DNA of 64,000 nt from an uncultured Eubacteriales bacterium (GTDB taxonomy: Bacteria; Bacillota; Clostridia; Oscillospirales; CAG-272). The position numbers and the translations under genes were made by a program. Each line of letters begins with the position of its first letter. The first letter of the stretch is position 1. Positions 1 through 9,291 of the stretch are shown here, one piece after another. Location: the NCBI GenBank assembly GCA_958352145.1, contig CATWNM010000007.1:5889-69888 (forward strand), in the 5' to 3' direction. The notes under the pieces are model-generated. The model searched no databases, had not been told where the DNA came from, and saw nothing but the letters and a program-made list of their open reading frames with translations.

Positions 1-670
1 ATACGCGGAGGATCGCATAAGAGCGCGCCGCGGCCATGGCGGCGAATTTCGGATATTCCATCTGCGCTTTCCCGTCCGCGCTGTCGGAGATGGCGCGCAG
101 CACGCCGAACGGGACTTTGTTGATATACGCGGCCTGCGCAACGGCCGCGCCTTCCATTTCGCAGGCCATCGCGCCGAACGCGTGGCGGATCCATGCTTTT
201 TTCTCCGGATCGGACAGAAATTGATCGCCTGAAGCGATCGTGCCGCGGCATGATTTTGCGCCGGTTTCGTCTGCAGCTGCTACAAGTATGCGCCTAATGC
301 GCGGATCTGCTTCAAAATAGACGGTATCGAGTCCGGAGATCATCCCCGGCGGATCACCGAGCGGGGTGGTGTCCATATCATGCTGAACCAATCGGTCTGC
401 AATGGCAATGTCGCCGATAGACAATTTTGTTGTGAGCGTGCCGGCCACGCCGCTGTTTAGAATGCATGCGGGCGCGTAGCGTAAAATCATAGCTTCCGCA
501 CAGACGGCGGCGAATACCTTGCCGATGCCGCAGACCGCAAGCACGATCTCCTGTCCGCATAGGCGTCCACGCACAAATTCCATGCCGCTTATAGATTCGA
601 TGCCGGTGATCTGCATTTCTTTTTGAATCGCGTCGGCTTCGAGTTTCATAGCGCAAATGATTCCGATCAC
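1..670 (-). CDS. mtnN: 5'-methylthioadenosine/S-adenosylhomocysteine nucleosidase (3' end outside window)
   Basis: Cytosolic enzyme that hydrolyses the N-glycosidic bond of MTA and SAH to adenine plus the thioribose or ribosyl sugar, recycling methyl-donor by-products. Visible family marks: the N-terminal strand IGIICAMKLEAD, whose Glu11 matches the catalytic Glu of MTA/SAH nucleosidase; NSGVAG in the purine site; CEMEGAA, the Met-Glu pair that binds the ribose; and RAISDSAD with the catalytic Asp. The start is taken as GTG at 670 because the family begins directly with this strand; the next ATG is inside it. About 223 codons are present and the stop lies beyond base 1. It follows the ABC exporter genes on the same strand. 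Confidence 0.9.
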   Translation of the reverse strand, partial: MIGIICAMKLEADAIQKEMQITGIESISGMEFVRGRLCGQEIVLAVCGIGKVFAAVCAEAMILRYAPACILNSGVAGTLTTKLSIGDIAIADRLVQHDMDTTPLGDPPGMISGLDTVYFEADPRIRRILVAAADETGAKSCRGTIASGDQFLSDPEKKAWIRHAFGAMACEMEGAAVAQAAYINKVPFGVLRAISDSADGKAQMEYPKFAAMAAARSYAILRV

Positions 671-738
671 TGTATTTCTCCTTGATTATTTTTATTTCTA
701 TTTGTAGCTTGAGGCGCGATCACCTGCTTGTCTGAAGC

Positions 739-2484
739 CTATATGGCAAACTGCGCGTTCCAAAGTTCGGCGTAGAAGCCGCCCTTTTTCAGCAGGGCAT
801 CATGGGTTCCTTGTTCGATGATGTTGCCGTCGCGCATAACAAGAATAACGTCAGCCTCGCGGATGGTAGACAGCCGGTGCGCGACAATGAAGCTGGTTCG
901 CCCCTGCATCAGTTTGGCAAACGCGTTTTGTATCCGCATTTCCGTCCGCGTGTCGATGGACGAGGTCGCCTCGTCTAAAATCAGCATCGGCGGCAGGCAA
1001 AGCATGATTCTCGTGATGCATAGAAGCTGCTTCTGACCGGCGCTGAGCGCGCCGCCGTCCTCGCCGATATAGGTGTCGTAGCCGTCCGGCAGACGCCGGA
1101 TGAAGGCGTCCGCATGAGAAGCTTTTGCGGCTCTTTGCACTTCCTCGTCGGTTGCGTCGGGCTTGCCCATCACAATATTGTCCCGGATACTGCCTTCTTT
1201 GAGCCAAGTTTCCTGCAGCACCATGCCGAAGCTTTTTCGCAAAGAGGCGCGTGTGAGCTTTTGTACGGGGACGCCGTCTACAAGAATTTGTCCGCTTGTC
1301 GTGTCGTAGAAGCGCATCAAAAGATTAATCAGCGTTGTTTTTCCGCAGCCTGTTGGTCCGACAATCGCGATTCGCTGGCCATGCTCCGCATGGAAATGGA
1401 AGTTTTCAACCAGCTTTTTATCTGGCGTGTAGGAGAAGCAGACATTCTCAAAGCGGACGCTGCCCAAAGCGTTTTCAAGCGTTTTTGCGCCGGAGGCGTC
1501 CGGCTTTTCGGAATCGGTATCCAGAAGTTCAAAAATACGAGACGCGCAGGCCAGCGCATTTTGAAGTTCCGTAATCACGCCGGAAATTTCATTGAACGGC
1601 TTTGTGTATTGGTTGGAATAGCGAAGAAACGTGGAAAGACTGCCCACGGTCATCGTCGCGCCCGCGCCGATACAGAAAAATCCGCCGAGCAGCGCGATGC
1701 CCAGATATACGAAGTTGTTGACCACACGTGTGGCGGGATTGGTCAGAGAAGAGAAAAAAATGGCCCGAAGCGAGCATGTTTCCAGTTTATCGTTGATTTC
1801 ATCAAATTTCCGCAGATTCTCATTCCCGTGCGAGAAAGCGACAGAAACTTTCTGATTGGTGATGCTTTCGTCGATCAGCGCGGTTTGCTCGGCCTTTGTC
1901 ATGCTTTGCAGGATAAACATGGCGTGCGTCCGTTCGGCGATGAATTTGGCCACAAACAGGGACAGCGGCGTGAGCACGACGACGAACAGCGCGATGCGCC
2001 AGTCGAGGAGCAGCATGAAAAAGAGCGTGCCGAGAATGGTCATGACGCCGGTGAAGAACTGCGTAAAGCCCATTAAAAGGCCGTCGGAAAATTGATCCAC
2101 GTCCGAAATCACACGGTTGACGGTTTCGCCCGCGGGATGCGCGTCGATATACGAAAGGGGGAGCGATTGGATTTTTCGGATGGCGTCACGGCGAATATCC
2201 CGTACGATGGTGTAGGTGATGCTGTTGTTCAGAATGCTCATGATCCATTGAAGCAGCGCGGTTGCCGCGATAATCAGAGCGCCGCGCCAAAGCAGACGGC
2301 TGATCGCTTCAAAATCGATCGGGCCGCCCTCGATGCAGAGATCAATGGCGTCTCCGATCAAAATCGGGAGATAGAGCGTCATGGCTACGATAAAGATGGA
2401 GAGGATCAGGGTAAGAACCAGTTTTGGTATGCTGCTTCGCATATAACGGAGCGTTTTGCGGATCGTTTCTTTATTGCGCATCAT
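739..2484 (-). CDS. ABC exporter half-transporter, catalytically complete subunit
   Basis: 581-residue type IV ABC exporter half: six membrane helices in roughly residues 15-310, then a nucleotide-binding domain. Walker A is GPTGCGKTT, the signature is LSAGQ rather than LSGGQ, Walker B ends LILDEATSS with the catalytic Glu, and the H-loop is IVAHRLST. The partner gene upstream (2471-4189) has the opposite pattern, so the two should form a heterodimer with one working and one degenerate ATP site, as in BmrCD or TM287/288 (known family behaviour). The ATG at 2484 overlaps the partner's stop by 14 bases, which suggests translational coupling. Likely substrate is a drug, lipid or peptide; it cannot be read from sequence. 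Confidence 0.92.
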   Translation of the reverse strand: MMRNKETIRKTLRYMRSSIPKLVLTLILSIFIVAMTLYLPILIGDAIDLCIEGGPIDFEAISRLLWRGALIIAATALLQWIMSILNNSITYTIVRDIRRDAIRKIQSLPLSYIDAHPAGETVNRVISDVDQFSDGLLMGFTQFFTGVMTILGTLFFMLLLDWRIALFVVVLTPLSLFVAKFIAERTHAMFILQSMTKAEQTALIDESITNQKVSVAFSHGNENLRKFDEINDKLETCSLRAIFFSSLTNPATRVVNNFVYLGIALLGGFFCIGAGATMTVGSLSTFLRYSNQYTKPFNEISGVITELQNALACASRIFELLDTDSEKPDASGAKTLENALGSVRFENVCFSYTPDKKLVENFHFHAEHGQRIAIVGPTGCGKTTLINLLMRFYDTTSGQILVDGVPVQKLTRASLRKSFGMVLQETWLKEGSIRDNIVMGKPDATDEEVQRAAKASHADAFIRRLPDGYDTYIGEDGGALSAGQKQLLCITRIMLCLPPMLILDEATSSIDTRTEMRIQNAFAKLMQGRTSFIVAHRLSTIREADVILVMRDGNIIEQGTHDALLKKGGFYAELWNAQFAI

Positions 2485-4189
2485 TCATCCCTCCAAACTG
2501 CGATTCGTAGATTTCCCGGTACACTGCGCAGTGCTGCAGAAGCGCTTCGTGACGGTCGATTCCGACCGCCGTGCCGTCGTCTAGGACGATGATTTTGTCG
2601 GCGTGCATGACCGACGCGGCGCGCTGTGAAACAATAAATGTGACCGGTGCGGCCGTGCTCTGCCGTATGGCTGCGCGCAGGCGTGCGTCGGTAGCATAAT
2701 CGAGCGCCGACGCGCTGTCGTCGAGGATCAGAATTTCTGGGCGGCGTACGAGCGCGCGTGCGATCGTCAAGCGCTGGCGCTGGCCGCCCGAAAGATTTTT
2801 GCCGCCTTCGGTAAGCTCGGCGTCGAGAGAACCCTTCGCTTTGATGATATCCGTCCCCTGCGCGGTCTCGATCGCGGCGAGGATCTCTTCGTCGGTCGCG
2901 TCCGCTTTGCCCCAGCGCATATTGTCCCGTATGGTGCCGTCAAAGAGCGCGGCTTTTTGCGGCACGACGCCGATTTTTGCACGCAGCGCTTCCGGCTCCC
3001 ACGCGCGTACATCCAGGCCGTCTATCAATATCCGTCCGCCCGATACGTCGTAAAAACGGGGGATCAGGTTGATAAGTGAGGTTTTGCCGCTGCCGGTGCC
3101 GCCGATGATGCCGACGACTTCGCCGCGCTCGGCGGAAAAGCTGAGGTTTTGCAGAACGTCGCCGCCTGCCGGATAGTGGAACGAAACGTTGTCAAAGCGG
3201 ATGAAGGGATGGCCTGATTCCCGCGGGATATCCAGCGTTTCCATAGGCTGCCCGGTTTGGAAGAATTCTTCGATACGGCCTGCCGAAGCGACGGATTTTG
3301 TAATCGTAATGATGAAATTGGCAAATTTGATCAGTTCGATCAGGATTTGCGACATGTAGTCGTAAAGCGCCAGCAGCGCGCCCTGCGTCAGGACGCCCGC
3401 TTCCATACGGATGGCGCCCGTCCAGATAAGGGCGATGACCGCAATGTTGATGATGACGTAAGTGACCGGATTCAGCAGGACTGAAATTTTGGCCGCAAAT
3501 TTTTGCAGGTGCGTGAGCGCTTCATTTTCACGGTCAAACTCGGAAATTTGCCGGTCTTCGGCGCAGAACGCACGGATGACGCGCGCGCCGGTCAGGCTTT
3601 GCCGCGTGGATTTCAGTACGCGTTCGAGGTTCCTTTGAACTTTTTTGAAAAGCGGAACGGTGATCAGCGTGACGGCAAAAACGGCTGCAAACAAAAGCGG
3701 AACCGCTATGACGAAAATCAGCGCGCATTTTGCGTCAATCATAAAGGCGCAGATGATCGCGCCGAATACGATAAACGGGGAGCGAAGCAAAAGGCGCAGC
3801 GTCATGTTGATTCCGGTCTGCACCTGATTGACGTCGCTTGTCATGCGCGTGATGATGTTGGATATACCAGCGCTGTCCAGATCCGGATAGGTAAAGTCCT
3901 GTACCTTTTTATACATGTCATGGCGAAGGCTTCTGGCCGCGCCGACGGCCGCTTTTGCGGAAAAATACTGTGCGGTGGCGGCGCTCAGGAAGCCGACGAT
4001 ACAGAACACCACCAAAATCGCGCACATAGCGGCGATATAAGGCTTATCGGCGTTTTTGATGCCGGTATCGACCAGACGCTTGACGACAAGCGGCACCAGC
4101 AGTTCAAATGTCGCTTCGAGCATTTTGAACAGCGGCGCCAGCATCGCCTCTTTTTTATATTTTGACAGGTAGGAAAAAACGCGTTTCAA
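2471..4189 (-). CDS. ABC exporter half-transporter, degenerate ATP-site subunit
   Basis: 572-residue ABC exporter half with an N-terminal six-helix membrane domain and a C-terminal ATPase domain. Walker A GGTGSGKTS and signature LSGGQRQR are canonical, but Walker B reads LILDDSASALD (Asp in place of the catalytic Glu) and the H-loop His is Gln (IVSQRAAS). These two changes mark the degenerate-site subunit of heterodimeric exporters. The start is TTG at 4189 with a weak GGGAG about nine bases upstream. First gene of a two-gene unit with 739-2484; a lipoprotein gene with its own terminator lies upstream. Confidence 0.92.
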   Translation of the reverse strand: MKRVFSYLSKYKKEAMLAPLFKMLEATFELLVPLVVKRLVDTGIKNADKPYIAAMCAILVVFCIVGFLSAATAQYFSAKAAVGAARSLRHDMYKKVQDFTYPDLDSAGISNIITRMTSDVNQVQTGINMTLRLLLRSPFIVFGAIICAFMIDAKCALIFVIAVPLLFAAVFAVTLITVPLFKKVQRNLERVLKSTRQSLTGARVIRAFCAEDRQISEFDRENEALTHLQKFAAKISVLLNPVTYVIINIAVIALIWTGAIRMEAGVLTQGALLALYDYMSQILIELIKFANFIITITKSVASAGRIEEFFQTGQPMETLDIPRESGHPFIRFDNVSFHYPAGGDVLQNLSFSAERGEVVGIIGGTGSGKTSLINLIPRFYDVSGGRILIDGLDVRAWEPEALRAKIGVVPQKAALFDGTIRDNMRWGKADATDEEILAAIETAQGTDIIKAKGSLDAELTEGGKNLSGGQRQRLTIARALVRRPEILILDDSASALDYATDARLRAAIRQSTAAPVTFIVSQRAASVMHADKIIVLDDGTAVGIDRHEALLQHCAVYREIYESQFGGMNDAQ

Positions 4190-4260
4190 AACCAGATTCT
4201 CCCAATAAGCAGATTTGCGTCTATTTTAGCATTTTTTAAGCGGTAAATCAACCGCTCTGC

Positions 4261-4289
4261 AAAAAAAGCCCCGGCATTTTTGCCGGGGC
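4261..4289 (-). terminator. Rho-independent terminator after the YD-VanY lipoprotein gene
   Basis: A 9-bp perfect stem (4268-4276 with 4281-4289, GC-rich, four-base loop) followed on the minus strand by seven T (4261-4267). It sits 27 bases after the stop of the 4317-7352 gene and before the ABC pair. Confidence 0.9.
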
Positions 4290-4316
4290 CGGTATCCTGA
4301 AACGCTGAGCCGAAGA

Positions 4317-7300
4317 TCAATAATAATAGAAACCGCGGTTTTTGACTGTTTCGTACAGCGCGTACTGTCCGGCGGTGCAGTCTGCGTATTCGTAGACATA
4401 ATCGTCATCCTGAATCAGCCGGCCGTATTCGTCGTATTTGTAGGTATGAGATTCAGAGGATACAAGATCGCCGTTTTCGGAATATTGTTTGACGCTGAGC
4501 AGGTTGCCGAAGATGTCATAAGCATAGATTGTCAGCGGGTCTTTTGGGCTCGTGTCTGTTCCCTCTACGCGCGCATAGCGCGTAAGACGTCCGTGTGCGT
4601 CGTATTCTTTTTCATAAACAGCGGTTAATGTCCGCGCGTCCTGTTCGCCGAGCGCGTAGGTTGAGATACGTTCCAGCCTGCCGTCCGCTTTTGTTTCATA
4701 CGCGTATTCGTACAGCGTCTCGAAAGGATCGTTTTGCGACGGCGCGTCGTACTGGCGCGCCGGTGTGCCGTCGGGATTGTATTCGATCAGCGTGTGCAGC
4801 ATAGACAAAGGAATATTGCTGATAGATTCGCTGGAACGCATGGTTCCGTCGTCATAGTAGGTATAACGCCTGATGTGCTTGGATTGCTCATGGATGGCCT
4901 CAATCAGCCGTCCCTGCATATCGTACGTATACTCTGTAATGCCGCTTGGAATACCGCCTTGGCTAATCCGCAGGATAACCTGATCCGCATCGTTGTACTG
5001 ATATGAAATACAGACATGTTCGCACTGGCAACTCGGACACCAGCTTTCCGCGCGAATCAGCCGCCCTTTTTCATCGTATTCATATTCGTACCGGTAATTC
5101 ATTTCATTTTCGCCGCCGGTGAGGTTATGTATAAGCGGCCGTCCCTGTGAATCATAGGTGTGCGTGCCGGTCATCGTGGAAATCAACGGTCCATTTTGTT
5201 TGTATTCGTTCATGCGGATGCTGTCTCCGCGCGCGTCATAAAGCGCGGAATACACGACTTGATCTCCCTTATAATACAATTCTTCAATACCGCAGTCTGC
5301 GGTGAAGCGAAATTCGGAGAGAAGACTTGGCGGGGTGGATCCGTTGGATTTATACGTCTTTGCCGGATAGCTGCAGTTTAAATCGGATGGTTCTACGCCG
5401 GGCTGCGCAACCGGTTCGTAGGCGGAGGTAATGCCGAGGTATTCCTCGAGACAAAGCCCGCTTTCCGTGACAGCGGCAGCAAGCTCTTTTCCAAGATAGC
5501 GGATGTGCCACGGCTCGTACATGTATCCGGTTTCGGCTTCTTTATCTTTCGGGTAGCGAATGATAAAGCCGTATTCGGCACAGTGTTCGGCCAGCCAGAT
5601 GCCCTCCGGCGAATCGGCGAACCAGTCTTCGCAGACGTTAACGTCGATGGCCAGGCCGCTTTGATGCTCCGAGTGCCCCGGCCGCGCGGAATAACGGTCG
5701 GCGTTTTCCTGGCCGTCGCGCGCCGTATAGTTGCCGTATATCCGGCTTTGCAGTGCATAGCTGCGATAACCTGAAGCAATTTTCAGCGAAAGCCCCGCTT
5801 CGGCGGCCGCTTTTTTCATTTGGTCAAAAGCGGTTTTTGCATCGGGATGAAGCTGACCGGGGTCGTAATTTTCAGGCAGCGCATAGGTCTTGTTGACGAT
5901 CAGCACGCCGTTTATGTAGGGAATACCGTTTACATATTGAATGATGGGTTTACCGTCTTCCGGAACAATATATCCGCTATCCAGCAGCGTCGGGGCGTAT
6001 GTTTCTGGAATTTCAACGTCCGTCGGGACGGAAGTTTCCGGAGGATTGGTGTTTTCGGTCTGCGTTTTTCCCGGCGCAGCTTCCGGGTTCGGATCTGAGG
6101 GAAAATAATAGAATGCCGAATGCCCGAGGATCATTTCGTACAGCGCGTACTGCTCGGCGGTGCAGTCTGCATATTCGTAGATGCAGTTGTCTTTTTCCTT
6201 AATGCGTCCGTATTCGTCGTATTTGTAGGTATGGGTTTCGGAGGACACAAGCCTGCCGGTTTCGGAATATTTTTTGACGCTGAGCAGGTTGCCGCAGGCG
6301 TCATACTCGTAAGTTATCAGAGGGTATTTTTGCCCTTTGTCCTCTCCCGCTGTCAGTTCGCAGCGGATCAGGCGGCCGTCTGCATCGTATTCTTTTTCAT
6401 ATACATTGTTTAACGTGCGCGTGCCGTGCTCGTCGAGCGCATAAGATGAGATGCGTTCCAGCTTGCCGTCCGCATTCGTTTCATATGCGTACTCATACAG
6501 TTTTTCAAAATAATCGCCTGACAACTCTGTTCGGTATTTGCGCGATATCGTGCCGTCGGGATTGTATTCTTTCAAAGTATGCTCGTGAACTATATAGTTT
6601 TGAATATATTCTGCCGATTTTAATGCGCCGTCTTCATAATAGGCATAACGCCAAATCGCTTGGGAATGGTTTCTTGTTTTTTCAATCAAACGTCCGCTTT
6701 CATCATAGGTATAATACACCGTATACGTGCAGAGGTCGCCGACAAAGTCGTCGCTGACTATCTGCGTCAGACGCCCCGCTTCGTCGTATATATATGCCGT
6801 AAGTATATGTTCATACCGTGTGCCCGGATTCCATTGTTCCTCTTGAATCAGCCGTCCGGCTTCGTCGTAGGTATATTCATACCGGTCGGTTATGTCATTG
6901 ATGGAGTCGTACAGGATGCGGGTCAGCGGTTTGCCGTCTTCGTTATACGTGTACGTACCGGTCGTTTCCTCAGTGATTTTTCCGCCGCTTTTTTTCGTGC
7001 TGCGCACTCGGTCGCCGTATGCGTTGTAGCGCGTGATCGATTGCGTTTGGTTATATGAACTGTAACTGAATGTTTCTATACCGCCGTCTTCGGTAAAACG
7101 ATATTCGGACAGCAGCATTTTCGAAGCGGAATTCTTTTGATATGTTCGAGCCTGGATGCTGTAACCGGGATAAGGCAAGAAATCGGCCGGCTGTATAGCA
7201 TCGTCCGCGGTAACCGTGGTATCAGCCGTCGTATCGGCGAGAGGCGGTTCGGATGCCGGCGGGGTGTATGGAGGCGTGGTTTGAATTTCACAGGCGGAAA

Positions 7301-7352
7301 GTGCAGAGAAAAATAGAAAAACAGCAAAAATACAGGCAATCGGCTTTTTCAC
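4317..7352 (-). CDS. Large lipoprotein: YD-type repeats - VanY D,D-carboxypeptidase domain - YD-type repeats
   Basis: 1011-residue predicted surface lipoprotein: signal peptide with lipobox SALSAC (Cys21), then a Ser/Thr/Pro-rich linker. Residues about 55-420 and 650-1011 are arrays of YD/RHS-like units (YTYDEAGRL, YEYDACGNL, YEKEYDADGRL) and are clearly copies of each other, ending in nearly the same YEYADCTAxQYALYE. Between them, residues about 475-645, is a VanY/D-alanyl-D-alanine carboxypeptidase domain with SEHQSGLAID (His563, Asp570) and EPWHIRY (Glu613, His616), the zinc-site and catalytic pattern of peptidase family M15B. Likely role: trimming peptidoglycan stem peptides while the repeats hold wall or carbohydrate (inference). 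GTG start with AAGGAGG upstream, own promoter and terminator, so monocistronic. Confidence 0.85.
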   Translation of the reverse strand: MKKPIACIFAVFLFFSALSACEIQTTPPYTPPASEPPLADTTADTTVTADDAIQPADFLPYPGYSIQARTYQKNSASKMLLSEYRFTEDGGIETFSYSSYNQTQSITRYNAYGDRVRSTKKSGGKITEETTGTYTYNEDGKPLTRILYDSINDITDRYEYTYDEAGRLIQEEQWNPGTRYEHILTAYIYDEAGRLTQIVSDDFVGDLCTYTVYYTYDESGRLIEKTRNHSQAIWRYAYYEDGALKSAEYIQNYIVHEHTLKEYNPDGTISRKYRTELSGDYFEKLYEYAYETNADGKLERISSYALDEHGTRTLNNVYEKEYDADGRLIRCELTAGEDKGQKYPLITYEYDACGNLLSVKKYSETGRLVSSETHTYKYDEYGRIKEKDNCIYEYADCTAEQYALYEMILGHSAFYYFPSDPNPEAAPGKTQTENTNPPETSVPTDVEIPETYAPTLLDSGYIVPEDGKPIIQYVNGIPYINGVLIVNKTYALPENYDPGQLHPDAKTAFDQMKKAAAEAGLSLKIASGYRSYALQSRIYGNYTARDGQENADRYSARPGHSEHQSGLAIDVNVCEDWFADSPEGIWLAEHCAEYGFIIRYPKDKEAETGYMYEPWHIRYLGKELAAAVTESGLCLEEYLGITSAYEPVAQPGVEPSDLNCSYPAKTYKSNGSTPPSLLSEFRFTADCGIEELYYKGDQVVYSALYDARGDSIRMNEYKQNGPLISTMTGTHTYDSQGRPLIHNLTGGENEMNYRYEYEYDEKGRLIRAESWCPSCQCEHVCISYQYNDADQVILRISQGGIPSGITEYTYDMQGRLIEAIHEQSKHIRRYTYYDDGTMRSSESISNIPLSMLHTLIEYNPDGTPARQYDAPSQNDPFETLYEYAYETKADGRLERISTYALGEQDARTLTAVYEKEYDAHGRLTRYARVEGTDTSPKDPLTIYAYDIFGNLLSVKQYSENGDLVSSESHTYKYDEYGRLIQDDDYVYEYADCTAGQYALYETVKNRGFYYY

Positions 7353-7390
7353 GGCGCCCTCCTTGGATCAAAAAGAATACAGTTTACTTT

Positions 7391-7419
7391 ATAATAGCAT
7401 TTTTTGTATGAAAATGCAA
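7391..7419 (-). promoter_or_regulatory. SigA-type promoter of the YD-VanY lipoprotein gene
   Basis: Minus-strand TTGCAT (7414-7419), 17-base spacer, TATTAT (7391-7396) with an extended -10 TG one base upstream. It lies 39 bases before the GTG at 7352. From here to 7574 I see no further feature. Confidence 0.7.
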
Positions 7420-7574
7420 GCAAAAGTTTGAATGGCCGTTTCCTATATGTTTTCGAAGCTTTCATATTTCAGACAGACGCACAGTATGTCTTATGGCCGT
7501 ACTTTTTAATCAAAACATGTTCTGCGTTCTTTCGCTCACAAGATGCGTTCTTTTTTCTCTATTGATTGTCTTGA

Positions 7575-8402
7575 CTAAATGATATGATCCTCCGTTGGCG
7601 CATGGCCGAAATGTTTTGTATATGCGCGGTAAAATGTTGAGTAATCGCCAAAGCCGCTGCTCTCAAAGGCGCTTTGCATCGAGGCGCCGCCGCGGATTTT
7701 TTCTTTTGCTGCTGTCAGTCTTTTTACGGTAATGTATGTCCATGGCGCCGCGCCTGTTGCGGCTTTAAAAACACGATTGAACTGCGATACGCTGAGAAAA
7801 AAATGTTCGGCGAGCATAGGGACCGAGATATCTTCGAGCAGATTTGTATTTACATAGATCACGATTTCTTCTGAGCGGCATTTTGGCGGCATGTATTCCG
7901 AAGCGCCTCTCTTCAGATAGGCTTTGTGCACAGCGTCCAGCATACACAGCAGACGGGTGAGGATTTTCAGCCGTTTACCGTACTCGTCCTCCTCGCAGTA
8001 GCACATTTCATAAAACATTTTTTGCAGTGGAAAATCGCCGAATTCTGCGGATGCATACAGATTTCCGCGGCCAAGCGGTCTGTCTAAAAATGGGCGCATC
8101 AGTCTGCCCTCGGGATCAATATTCGCAAACAGGGAGAGCGGAAAGTTGATGTTATATCGCTCGTAGCTGCAGGAAGCTAGGATTTTCGGTTTGTGCGATT
8201 CGGCAGGGCGGATGAGCAGCAGATTTCCCGGCCGCAAAGGATAGCTTGTGCCCTCGACTAAATACTCTACTTTTCCCGCGAGGAAAAAATAGATCTCGCA
8301 TGTCCCATGAATATGCATGGGAAACGCGGCGTCGTTTGGGGCAGCATCCATGCCGTGCTTTAAATAGATGCCGTCTTGTCTGTATTCCTGCAGAATATCC
8401 AT
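7575..8402 (-). CDS. AraC-family transcriptional regulator with cupin-like sensor domain
   Basis: About 275 residues. The N-terminal half carries a cupin-type ligand pocket (MHIHGTCEIYFFLAG, then GNLLLIRPAESHKP); the C-terminal third holds two AraC helix-turn-helix units (SVPMLAEHFFLSVSQFNRVF and a second around SAFESSGFGDYSTFYRAY). It lies divergent from the sugar operon starting at 8545 and probably senses a sugar and switches that operon (inference from position). The start is set at ATG 8402, with GGAGG four bases upstream. An in-frame start at 8432 would lie only three bases past the -10 box of the gene's own promoter. Confidence 0.85.
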   Translation of the reverse strand: MDILQEYRQDGIYLKHGMDAAPNDAAFPMHIHGTCEIYFFLAGKVEYLVEGTSYPLRPGNLLLIRPAESHKPKILASCSYERYNINFPLSLFANIDPEGRLMRPFLDRPLGRGNLYASAEFGDFPLQKMFYEMCYCEEDEYGKRLKILTRLLCMLDAVHKAYLKRGASEYMPPKCRSEEIVIYVNTNLLEDISVPMLAEHFFLSVSQFNRVFKAATGAAPWTYITVKRLTAAKEKIRGGASMQSAFESSGFGDYSTFYRAYTKHFGHAPTEDHII

Positions 8403-8434
8403 ACGTCCTCCGTGTGTATTTGTAATCTGCAACC

Positions 8435-8463
8435 ATCATAGCATACTATGCGCGAATTTGCAA
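8435..8463 (-). promoter_or_regulatory. SigA-type promoter of the AraC-family gene
   Basis: Minus-strand TTGCAA (8458-8463), 17-base spacer, TATGAT (8435-8440). It is back to back with the promoter of the sugar operon, so one bound regulator could act on both. Confidence 0.7.
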
Positions 8464-8485
8464 TGTAAAATGCGTAAAATGGCAA

Positions 8486-8514
8486 TTGAAATGTAAATTC
8501 GCTTACGATATACT
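8486..8514 (+). promoter_or_regulatory. SigA-type promoter of the sugar isomerase/dehydrogenase operon
   Basis: TTGAAA (8486-8491), 17-base spacer, TATACT (8509-8514), 30 bases before the ATG at 8545. A purine-rich GAGGGGG ribosome site precedes the start. Confidence 0.75.
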
Positions 8515-8544
8515 AAAAGTAACAAGGAAAGAGGGGGGAAATTT

Positions 8545-9291
8545 ATGAGAATCGGTGCGCAGTTATTTACCGTGCGGGATTTTTGTAAAAATTTAAACGA
8601 TTTTTCGGATACGCTTTCCAGAATCGCGGATATCGGGTACAAGTATGTGCAAGTCTCGGGCACCTGCGCTTATGCGCCTGCATGGTTGCAGGAGGAGCTT
8701 CGGAAAAACGGACTTTCCTGTGCTTTGACGCATATCTCCGCCAAACGTCTTTTAGAAGAGACGGAGCAAGTGATATGCGATCATACCGTGTTTGACTGCG
8801 AATATATCGGGCTTGGACATTATTCCTTTTCACCGGCAGAAGAGAAATGCCGCGATTTTTGCAGGCAGTTTTCTCCCGTAGCGGAAAGAATTGCTCAAGG
8901 CGGAAAATATTTCATGTACCACAACCATGCGGGCGAGTTTCAAAAGATCGGCGGCAAGACGGTGCTTGCACATCTTGCTGAGGATTTTTCCGCGGATAAA
9001 ATGGGCTTTACCTTAGATACTTATTGGATTCAGGTCGGCGGCGGAGATGCGGCAGACTGGATAGAAAGATTTTCAGGAAGAGTGCCCTGTATTCATCTTA
9101 AGGATTACGCCTACGGGCAGAAAATGGCGGTCGTCGGTGAGGGAAATCTGAATTTTGACCGCGTGTTTGTCAAAGCCGAGGACGCGGGCACAAAATATCT
9201 GCTTGTGGAACAGGATGACTGCGGAGGCGAGAACCCCTTTGATTGTCTGAAACGCAGCTATGACTATTTACGATCGAGAGGTTTTTCGTGA
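8545..9291 (+). CDS. Sugar phosphate isomerase/epimerase (xylose isomerase-like TIM barrel)
   Basis: 248 residues, the usual size of the AP-endonuclease-2/xylose-isomerase-like superfamily. Metal-site segments can be followed along the barrel: YHNHAGEF, GFTLDTYWI, CIHLKDYAYG and LLVEQDDC, giving the His/Glu/Asp ligands used by such isomerases and epimerases (family knowledge). The substrate is not readable, but the neighbouring second isomerase and Gfo/Idh/MocA dehydrogenase suggest a keto-sugar or inositol-type pathway. First gene of the operon; its TGA overlaps the ATG of the next gene by one base (TGATG). Confidence 0.88.
   Translation: MRIGAQLFTVRDFCKNLNDFSDTLSRIADIGYKYVQVSGTCAYAPAWLQEELRKNGLSCALTHISAKRLLEETEQVICDHTVFDCEYIGLGHYSFSPAEEKCRDFCRQFSPVAERIAQGGKYFMYHNHAGEFQKIGGKTVLAHLAEDFSADKMGFTLDTYWIQVGGGDAADWIERFSGRVPCIHLKDYAYGQKMAVVGEGNLNFDRVFVKAEDAGTKYLLVEQDDCGGENPFDCLKRSYDYLRSRGFS

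Noticed and set aside
1114..2076. 320-codon plus-strand frame opposite the ABC exporter gene
   Set aside because: Complement of a clear ABC transporter; composition and lack of motifs mark it as a shadow frame. The same holds for long frames at 2092-2592 and 3503-4165.
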